IMG/VR virus record: IMGVR_UViG_3300031715_000024
Location: 1-24,056 of that record
Source of the DNA: a virus
Direction: 5' to 3' (one strand)
Length of the DNA: 24,056 bases
Below are positions 13,543 through 18,432 of this stretch, piece by piece; within the stretch, counting starts at the first letter, position 1; each line of letters begins with the position of its first letter. The translations under genes and the position numbers were made by a program. The notes beneath the pieces were generated by a model, which was not told the DNA's origin, did not search any database, and worked only from the letters and a program-made list of their open reading frames with translations.

Positions 13543-13561
13543 AAGCTACGCCGGGTAGCTT
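13543..13561 (-). promoter_or_regulatory. Hairpin in the leader of the decoration gene
   Basis: AAGCTAC pairs with GTAGCTT across a five-base loop, a perfect seven-pair stem. No U-run follows on either strand, so a terminator is unlikely. It would lie about 70 bases before the ATG of the decoration gene and just downstream of the promoter candidate, in the 5' leader. It may protect the mRNA 5' end or mark a processing site. Confidence 0.4.
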
Positions 13562-13570
13562 GAGATTAAG

Positions 13571-13599
13571 ATTAATCCACAGTTCATTGCGTAAGTCAA
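13571..13599 (-). promoter_or_regulatory. Sigma-70-type promoter candidate for capsid genes
   Basis: On the minus strand, TTGACT (5 of 6 to the -35 consensus, 13599-13594) lies 17 bases from ATTAAT (4 of 6, 13576-13571). The latter is preceded by TGG, an extended -10 TGn. Optimal spacing and the extended -10 make this the best promoter candidate I found. It would drive the decoration protein, HNH gene and capsid protein, placing transcription start about 13564, with a 90-base leader. The 120 bases between the two genes hold no ORF. Confidence 0.45.
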
Positions 13600-13609
13600 A
13601 TTGAGATGC

Positions 13610-14251
13610 TCAGTTTTTTGGTTCTGTCAGCATTTTTTCTACTGACCATCTTCTCTCACGACGCCCCCTCAACATGCTGTAACTGATGCCCAGATGTTCG
13701 GCCCATTCGGGCAATGTCATTGTCAATCCGTCGAAGGTTATTTTCACACTGTTGCGTCTGTTTCTTGCCTGATCTATGGGCGTTCGCCACGCGCAATTAT
13801 CCTTGAAGTACCCTAGGTTATTATCCAATCGATCTATTGTCAGCCCACGAGGGGGTTCCCCCATATCTTCAAGGAAATTCTCGAATTTAAGCCACCGCTC
13901 GCAAATGGTGATACCTCGTGCGCCATAGTCTTCATAACTAGACACATTAGGATTTTTGCATCTGCTAATTATGTTTCGCCAAATTCCATAGATCTTCCCT
14001 CGGCGCCCACGCTTGGAATGACCATGTTTTAGGTTTCTTGCGATGGTAACTTCAGCTTGAAGGCATCCACAGCTTCGACTATGCCCTATGCGAAGCTTGT
14101 AACTACCCACAAATTGCACAGTACCGCAATCGCAGCGGCACTCATGAAAATGAGTCGTGGTTCCAGATGGATAAGTGCGACTTTCTGTGGCTTCTAGTAC
14201 AGTCCAGCGCCCAAAGCGGTCCCCGGCCATGATAGCCTTTGCGGCAGACAT
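13610..14251 (-). CDS. Homing endonuclease-like protein with N-terminal zinc-binding motif
   Basis: A 213-residue protein of a widespread free-standing phage nuclease type. N-terminal residues 11-63 carry GDRFGRWTVLEATE and a Cys cluster (C38, C40, C42, then SCGC at 60-63), a likely zinc ribbon. The core (residues about 90-170) has SRCKNPN, YEDYGARGITICERW, FLEDMGEPPRGLTIDRLDNN, then GYFKDNCAWRTPIDQARNRR, a conserved phage pattern thought to be nucleolytic. The C-terminus (TLPEWAEHLGISYSML, then RWSVEKML) resembles a NUMOD-type DNA-binding helix. Start is ATG 14251, chosen over an upstream ATG-extended reading because AAGGAG lies six bases upstream. That site sits within a hairpin. Base composition by eye is AT-richer than the flanking genes. 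It separates two structural genes, as an intronless mobile insertion would. Confidence 0.75.
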   Translation of the reverse strand: MSAAKAIMAGDRFGRWTVLEATESRTYPSGTTTHFHECRCDCGTVQFVGSYKLRIGHSRSCGCLQAEVTIARNLKHGHSKRGRRGKIYGIWRNIISRCKNPNVSSYEDYGARGITICERWLKFENFLEDMGEPPRGLTIDRLDNNLGYFKDNCAWRTPIDQARNRRNSVKITFDGLTMTLPEWAEHLGISYSMLRGRRERRWSVEKMLTEPKN

Positions 14252-14252
14252 G

Positions 14253-14274
14253 ACGATCTCCTTTTTCAGATCGT
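14253..14274 (-). promoter_or_regulatory. RNA hairpin over the ribosome binding site of the zinc-ribbon endonuclease gene
   Basis: ACGATCT pairs perfectly with AGATCGT across an eight-base loop (GAAAAAGG) and ends one base before the ATG. The AAGGAG ribosome binding site spans the loop and the start of the 3' arm, so it should be partly blocked. Together with the stem at 11383-11402, two of the three endonuclease genes have such a structure. Confidence 0.55.
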
Positions 14275-14285
14275 TGTGTTTAGGG

Positions 14286-14312
14286 TGACGCGATGCTGAT
14301 AACACCGCGTCA
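14286..14312. other. Inverted repeat between conserved phage gene and endonuclease
   Basis: TGACGCG and CGCGTCA form a seven-pair stem with a 13-base loop. Neither strand has a U-run after it, so it is not an intrinsic terminator. It lies in the 81-base gap ahead of the zinc-ribbon endonuclease and could be an mRNA processing or regulatory stem. It could also be a remnant of the insertion junction. Role unknown. Confidence 0.35.
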
Positions 14313-14332
14313 TCCGCATTATAACTCGTCCT

Positions 14333-14908
14333 TTACTTCTCTGGAATCTGCATTTGCTCGAATGTCTTGTTGATCTTCGGCTGCGTGTTGGGATGCGTGC
14401 CGCGCTCAAACTGCCCCGGGGGCGCCGCACCCAACTGCACCTCCTTGTCCCGCACCTGCGTGCGCGCCTTGCGCAACTCAAGGGATTTCACCTCGTCCGT
14501 GATCTCCTTGGGCCGTTCCATCAGGATCATGCCGTCGCGTTCGATCGTTTCGCCGCGATAGTTGTCGGGCATCAATTCGGGGTGACGTGTGCGTGGAACA
14601 GCTTCCCATCCTCGATGGGCGAGTGAAACCTGATAGGACGGGTTTTCCTTGCCGAGGACGGTGAAGGTCTTCCACTCATAGGACCAGCCGTCCGGGATGA
14701 TGGCCGGGTCGATGTAGTATTTGTCAGTACCATCGTCCATGGAGCCGCCCATATGCTCGCGGAGTTCCTGGGCGCGGCGCGCGGCACGGGTGCGCGGATC
14801 TTCCTCGCGGGGGGCGTCGGTGGGAATGGGAGTGGCGGCAGCCAGAGTCTGTGAGACGGCACTTGCGACCCCTGGGGAAGGCCGATTCTGGGGATTGGGA
14901 TTGTTCAC
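14333..14908 (-). CDS. Conserved phage protein between scaffold and decoration genes
   Basis: A 191-residue hydrophilic protein. After a Pro-rich start comes a charged helix (RTRAARRAQELREHMGG), then the best-conserved region: IIPDGWSYEWKTFTVLGKEN, GWEAVPRTRHPELMPDNY and ETIERDGMILMERPKEITDE. I recognise this as a protein found beside scaffold genes in several phages, without an assigned function. Its place in the head-assembly block suggests a capsid-assembly role. The start is GTG 14908, overlapping the scaffold-like stop as GTGA, with AGAGG about ten bases upstream. A second coiled helix (LELRKARTQVRDKEVQL) lies near residue 150. Confidence 0.7.
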   Translation of the reverse strand: MNNPNPQNRPSPGVASAVSQTLAAATPIPTDAPREEDPRTRAARRAQELREHMGGSMDDGTDKYYIDPAIIPDGWSYEWKTFTVLGKENPSYQVSLAHRGWEAVPRTRHPELMPDNYRGETIERDGMILMERPKEITDEVKSLELRKARTQVRDKEVQLGAAPPGQFERGTHPNTQPKINKTFEQMQIPEK

Positions 14909-15891
14909 GACAGCTTGCCCTCTTTCTTTAGAGCGATTTTGTTGCGCGCGTACTCGATTTCGGCCTTTTTCGGATCCAGCTCGGGAAATGTTGCATGCGC
15001 CATTTCGACTTCGGATGCCGTGAGCTTCACGACGTTCGGGCGGCTGCCGGTGCCATTGCCGCTGCGACTCACGGGGGCGGCTGCGGGAGCTCGACTGCCA
15101 TTGACCGGTTTTGCCGCAGCGGATGCCATGGGATCATCGTCATCACCTGCAGGAGTCGGCTCTTTGGGCGGTGTGACCACGATGGGGCCGATCTTGAGGG
15201 TTTCTTCAATCGACTTGAAATAAGCCGGCGTGTCGGCCTGATTGCCATCGGCCAGCGCGATGGAGTGTGCGGCGAGCATCTTTCGATTCTTGGCGGGATC
15301 TCGCACATAGTCAGGGTGAGCGCGGACCCATGCCGCCGATTGAGGGGTCAGCGTTGAGCAAAACTGCTCGACCATGTCCGGGGGGGTACGCGGGACGGGT
15401 TTGGGCGCACTTTCAAGCGCTTTCTTGCCCGATTCGAGCTGAGCGAGCTTCGCGGAGTTGTCCGCCATCTGTCGTTGGACTTTCGCGGCGGCTTTGAAGT
15501 CCTGCGCGGTGAGTGCATCGGCGTATTGGGACTCGAGCGAGTCGTTTAACTGGGTAACCTGCTCGATTGCGCCCTTGATCAGGTCGAGTTGGGTGGTTTG
15601 AACGTCACCGCGGGCCTTTGCTTCACCTGCAGCGGCTTCACTGGCGCGATTTTCCGCAGCTAGTCGGGCTGCGCGTTCTTCCTCGAGTTGCTTTTGGAGC
15701 TTTTGGAGTCCCTCTTCCGGGGTGACGACCGTTTTTGCGGCTGCGGGAGGCGTTGGATCGGTCTTTTCGACCGTCACCGTCTCCAAATCCGGACCTTTTC
15801 CGGTCGGATCGGCCCCATTCGTGGCTTTTTTCGCCGCTTCCGCGTCGAGTGCGGCGATATCGATCTCGACTTCGTCGGCTATTGTTGACAT
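14905..15891 (-). CDS. Scaffold-like head assembly protein
   Basis: A 328-residue acidic, Ala/Glu/Lys-rich protein with a coiled-coil core. LQKLQKQLEEERAARLAAEN, then LDLIKGAIEQVTQLNDSLES and KAAAKVQRQMADNSAKLAQL occupy about residues 60-165. Pro/Ala-rich linkers follow (VVTPPKEPTPAGDDDDPM and APAAAPVSRSG), and the C-terminal helix (LDPKKAEIEYARNKIALKKE) is basic, as in scaffolds whose C-terminus contacts the capsid protein. Position between portal and capsid supports this. No protease motif was seen, so it is not an obvious capsid protease-scaffold fusion. A GTG at 15903 would add four residues. I chose the ATG at 15891, five bases after the upstream TAA. Confidence 0.65.
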   Translation of the reverse strand: MSTIADEVEIDIAALDAEAAKKATNGADPTGKGPDLETVTVEKTDPTPPAAAKTVVTPEEGLQKLQKQLEEERAARLAAENRASEAAAGEAKARGDVQTTQLDLIKGAIEQVTQLNDSLESQYADALTAQDFKAAAKVQRQMADNSAKLAQLESGKKALESAPKPVPRTPPDMVEQFCSTLTPQSAAWVRAHPDYVRDPAKNRKMLAAHSIALADGNQADTPAYFKSIEETLKIGPIVVTPPKEPTPAGDDDDPMASAAAKPVNGSRAPAAAPVSRSGNGTGSRPNVVKLTASEVEMAHATFPELDPKKAEIEYARNKIALKKEGKLS

Positions 15892-15896
15892 GTTGG

Positions 15897-16340
15897 TTAC
15901 CACACCATCGCGGGATTGGCGATTTTGGCGCGAATTTGATTGTCTTTGACGAGTCGGCAGGGAACAAAGTCATCGCGTTTCAGGGTATCGGGGCGCATGT
16001 TGAGATCGAGTGCCCATGTGTCCGAGGGGCGTACCACAACCCAGTCATGGAGCGAGACTGGAATGCCAGTGATGATGCCGGTATACGGATCTGCTCTGTC
16101 AAACTGGCAGTGCTCGCCGATTTTGACGACCAGCCCCACCTTGCCCTGATAGATGTCTTCCTTGAGCGTCTGGGGCACTTGAATAATGCCGCCCGGGGTG
16201 AATTCCGGACGCACATAAATGGCCAAAAGCAGCTCATTTTGTGCGATTTCGAAGCCTGACACGTCGCCAAGCTTCTTCAGGATTTCATCCTTGGCGTTGT
16301 AAGTCGGGATTTCTATCTTTCGTGCAGCAGCGGAAGACAT
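15897..16340 (-). CDS. GroES-like co-chaperonin (phage-encoded Cpn10 homologue)
   Basis: A 147-residue protein with a Cpn10-like core. LLLAIYVRPEFTPGGIIQVP (about residues 38-57) matches the GroES order of barrel strand, mobile loop and G-G-I hydrophobic tripeptide. Then KVGLVVKIGEH parallels G-x-V-x-x-V-G, VSLHDWVVVRPS parallels the V-G-D-x-V strand, and CRLVKDNQIRAKIA parallels the final strand. It is about 50 residues longer than bacterial GroES, with extra N-terminal sequence and an insertion near residue 85. It would cap host GroEL to help fold phage proteins, as T4 gp31 does for the capsid protein; the scaffold gene next to it fits. It starts directly after the 76-residue gene (TGAATG) with GGAG ten bases upstream. 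Confidence 0.7.
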   Translation of the reverse strand: MSSAAARKIEIPTYNAKDEILKKLGDVSGFEIAQNELLLAIYVRPEFTPGGIIQVPQTLKEDIYQGKVGLVVKIGEHCQFDRADPYTGIITGIPVSLHDWVVVRPSDTWALDLNMRPDTLKRDDFVPCRLVKDNQIRAKIANPAMVW

Positions 16341-16571
16341 TCAACGAGACTCCATGACAATGGAAGTTTCTGCTATCGGATCGCGGGGATCACGCGGCTC
16401 AGTTTTGAGGGCGGCACGCAGTGAATCGCTCACGCGGCGCTCTCCAGCCAGTTTTCCTTCAAGTCGTTTGATTTCCGCAAATAGGATGCCGACGCCTTCG
16501 TGATCCAAGTCGTAGTAGAAGGGTTTGGCTTCTTGCCATTTCTCTCGAAGTTCGGATACGGATCTCGACAT
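16341..16571 (-). CDS. Small charged helical protein of unknown function
   Basis: A 76-residue, highly charged protein. Its first 55 residues are predicted helical (SVSELREKWQEAKPFYYDLD, then ILFAEIKRLEGKLAGE), and its tail is disordered. No family recognised. The ATG at 16571 has GGTGAG six bases upstream, overlapping the stop of the preceding gene. It lies between small genes and the GroES-like gene and probably belongs to the same message. A coiled-coil or adaptor role is possible but unproven. Confidence 0.6.
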   Translation of the reverse strand: MSRSVSELREKWQEAKPFYYDLDHEGVGILFAEIKRLEGKLAGERRVSDSLRAALKTEPRDPRDPIAETSIVMESR

Positions 16572-16577
16572 TAGATC

Positions 16578-16796
16578 TCACCGTTTGTTGATTATCGTGT
16601 TGACTTCGCCAAAGAAAGTGTCTGCTACCTGACTCAGCGCATGAAACCTTCCGACGTAATATCGGTAGTCGGCGTAGTCCTTCACGGCCTGTCCGCCACT
16701 GAGAACTTCAGCAATGCGCAACTGCTCTTGCTCGATGAGCTTTTTCAGTTCGGCTTCGAAGTGGGTGCTGATGGTTTGCATAGATTTGGAAAACAT
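16578..16796 (-). CDS. Small conserved phage protein (helical)
   Basis: A 72-residue protein. FEAELKKLIEQEQLRIAEVL, then GGQAVKDYADYRYYVGRFHA follow the pattern of a short phage protein with two helices and a D-Y-A-x-Y-R-x-x-x-G-R centre, known from many phage genomes without assigned role. The start overlaps the 3' end of the upstream gene by 52 bases; an internal ATG at 16781 is a weaker alternative with no ribosome binding site. Confidence 0.6.
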   Translation of the reverse strand: MFSKSMQTISTHFEAELKKLIEQEQLRIAEVLSGGQAVKDYADYRYYVGRFHALSQVADTFFGEVNTIINKR

Positions 16797-16978
16797 TGTT
16801 CGACCACAGTGTCTACAATTGGATCGAACATCCGCCGGGCCTTTTCCTGAGCTTCAAAAAAACGCGGATGGATCTTACCGGGAGTCCCATCGCATGCGGA
16901 CAGAGTTTCCTCGATCTCCAGCCGCGACCGACCGAACCATTGGCACCAATCAATATACGTATCGATGCCGTGTTTCAT
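16745..16978 (-). CDS. Small protein of unknown function, overlapping next gene
   Basis: A 77-residue protein (start MKHGIDTYIDWCQWFGRSRL, later FFEAQEKARRMFDPIVDTVV). The ATG overlaps the stop of the upstream gene as ATGA, which supports a real gene. Its last 52 bases overlap the next gene in another frame. Two Trp, three Cys and a mixed helix are present; no family recognised. Confidence 0.5.
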   Translation of the reverse strand: MKHGIDTYIDWCQWFGRSRLEIEETLSACDGTPGKIHPRFFEAQEKARRMFDPIVDTVVEQCFPNLCKPSAPTSKPN

Positions 16979-17325
16979 CTGCGCGCCGTTCTCTCATATT
17001 CGAGTGCCGCAACGTAACAGTTGCTCAGCAACTGAAGATGCCGCGCAAATGTCAGTTCGCCGTTTGGATCTTCGTCGCCTTGGAAATTGTTGAGATACCG
17101 CACGCGATCGGCTGAGAATGGAAGGCTCGTCAATTCACGAAGGGCATCGCGGAAACCTTCCGCGGTATACGACGTGCCGCAATACAGGCGAATTTTCAGT
17201 CCCCGAGAGTCGCGAGCTTCCCGCAATCCGATGAGTGCATGCTCGAAATTTCGCGCTGCGTCAGGGGATTCCGGAAAAACCTGCGGAAGGGTACTGCGCA
17301 GGATCTTGGACGGATCGTCGCTCAT
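16975..17325 (-). CDS. Small protein of unknown function in the portal-scaffold block
   Basis: A 116-residue soluble protein. DAARNFEHALIGLREARDSR and ILRSTLPQVFPESPD suggest helices, and GTSYTAEGFRDALREL is a further helix near the middle. No known family or motif is evident. The ATG at 17325 overlaps the stop of the upstream basic protein (ATGA), and its own stop overlaps the next start in the same way. It is therefore translated in a coupled chain. It may be a head-completion or accessory gene. Confidence 0.6.
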   Translation of the reverse strand: MSDDPSKILRSTLPQVFPESPDAARNFEHALIGLREARDSRGLKIRLYCGTSYTAEGFRDALRELTSLPFSADRVRYLNNFQGDEDPNGELTFARHLQLLSNCYVAALEYERTARR

Positions 17326-18131
17326 CCCCGCGCCGCCTTCTGTGCCTTCTCCAGCCGTCCGAGTCCACCACCAGCGCCGGACTCAATCGGATACTTTCCC
17401 GGCTTGGCAAGCTTGCCTTCGAAGCCTTCGCCCACTCGACCGCCGGCCTTTCGGCCCATCATGGGCGGAACGCCAGCCGGAGGGGGTGCGCCAGCCATCG
17501 CGGGGGGCGGGACGCCCTGACGCAGTCCAATCGGACCACCCGGAGGGGCCATCGGAGGGGCCATCGGAGGGGCTACCGGTGGCCGCGCCATACCGCCCGG
17601 CTGCGTGATGATGATGTTGACGTTGGTCTTTCCCTTGGTCCGACCGCCACCCTTGCGGGCCATGCGGCCAGACACGGGGCGTGTGCCGTCATTGATCGCC
17701 GGACCGCCGCGCGCATGCCCTACCCGACCGCCAGAGCACTTCGAGCACGAGCAGCCCATCTTGTGGATCAGCTCGCGGTCCTGTGACTCATCGGCGTGGA
17801 TCTTGCCGCCGCGCTTCATGCCGCCGTCGTGGGTAATTCCCCCACGATCCTTGTTCGCGTCCTTCACATTTCGGTTGATCAGGGCGTTGACCAAACCACC
17901 GCTTGCACGCGGCTTGCGGTCTGCCCTCGGCGCCGAGGCCTCGCCGGCTACTTTGCCACCGCGTTTGAACTGGCGGCGCGAGACGGGGCGCATGCCTGTC
18001 ACGACATCGGCGTCCATCGCACCATCCGGCGTGTATCCGGATGCATCGACGCGCGCCTTCGGGTCTGCGCGGACCAAACGCTCGGCCTTGGATTTCGCCG
18101 CTGAGCGGGCATCTTCGGACATGGTGCTCAT
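17322..18131 (-). CDS. Lys/Arg/Gly- and Pro-rich phage protein with Cys cluster
   Basis: A 269-residue, mostly disordered basic protein. N-terminal part: KSKAERLVRADPKARVDASG, then MRPVSRRQFKRGGKV. Next come RKPRASGGLVN, KRGGKIHADESQD, a Cys cluster (MGCSCSKCSGGRVGH, C-x-C-x2-C) and RKGGGRTKGKTNVNIIIT. A Pro/Met-rich block with VAPPMAPPMAPPGG follows, then AGGRVGEGFEGKLAKPGKYP. The K-R-G-G-K and K-G-K-T-N-(V/I)-N-I elements recur in phage proteins encoded near portals; function is unknown. The RKPR-x-SGG element is shared with the 108-residue protein at 9761-10087. The ATG at 18131 has GAGG five bases upstream. DNA or RNA condensation in the head, or a zinc-linked assembly role, are possible ideas only. 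Confidence 0.65.
   Translation of the reverse strand: MSTMSEDARSAAKSKAERLVRADPKARVDASGYTPDGAMDADVVTGMRPVSRRQFKRGGKVAGEASAPRADRKPRASGGLVNALINRNVKDANKDRGGITHDGGMKRGGKIHADESQDRELIHKMGCSCSKCSGGRVGHARGGPAINDGTRPVSGRMARKGGGRTKGKTNVNIIITQPGGMARPPVAPPMAPPMAPPGGPIGLRQGVPPPAMAGAPPPAGVPPMMGRKAGGRVGEGFEGKLAKPGKYPIESGAGGGLGRLEKAQKAARG
17541..17576 (-). repeat. Three tandem 12-base repeats in the Pro-rich segment
   Basis: CGGAGGGGCCAT occurs twice in a row on the plus strand, followed by a third imperfect copy (CGGAGGGGCTAC). Each is four codons of the M-A-P-P type in the basic protein. Slippage could vary the number of Pro-rich units without shifting the frame. Confidence 0.85.
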
Positions 18132-18138
18132 GGGTGCC

Positions 18139-18432
18139 TCATTGAGTTTGAACGGAATCTACGCTTGTGTCTGACATACCACCGCCAACACCTGCCTCGA
18201 AAATCGCGCCATCCTCGAAGACAGCTACTTCGGTCACCGTGCGTTTGGCCATGCTGAGGTCCATGGCGTAGGCGCATGCTATGTCGTACTCATTCAACTC
18301 AAAGTCCTTGACGGACTCCCAGTGTGTCAGGAGTTTTTCGTCATTGACTCGTTGACATTCGCCCCACTTTTGCACGACTAGAACAACCCTGTTATTCTCC
18401 TGACAAAACATCCGAACGATGCGAATTCTCAT
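18139..18432 (-). CDS. Small protein of unknown function downstream of portal
   Basis: A 97-residue protein beginning MRIRIVRMFCQENNRVVLVV, with a likely beta hairpin, then helix-like DEKLLTHWESVKDFELNEYD. No family recognised. The ATG overlaps the portal stop as ATGA, so it is translationally coupled to the portal. The C-terminal 20 residues (GAGVGGGMSDTSVDSVQTQ-like) are disordered. It ends seven bases before the basic protein. Confidence 0.6.
   Translation of the reverse strand: MRIRIVRMFCQENNRVVLVVQKWGECQRVNDEKLLTHWESVKDFELNEYDIACAYAMDLSMAKRTVTEVAVFEDGAIFEAGVGGGMSDTSVDSVQTQ

Noticed and set aside
13564-13577. Inverted repeat GATTAA-GA-TTAATC
   Set aside because: A two-base loop cannot form a good hairpin, and the site overlaps the promoter -10; probably chance, an operator is unproven.
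14318-14323. Exact TATAAT on the minus strand upstream of the zinc-ribbon endonuclease
   Set aside because: No -35 at 16-18 bases (best match 2 of 6) and no TGn ahead. Kept as a possibility only.
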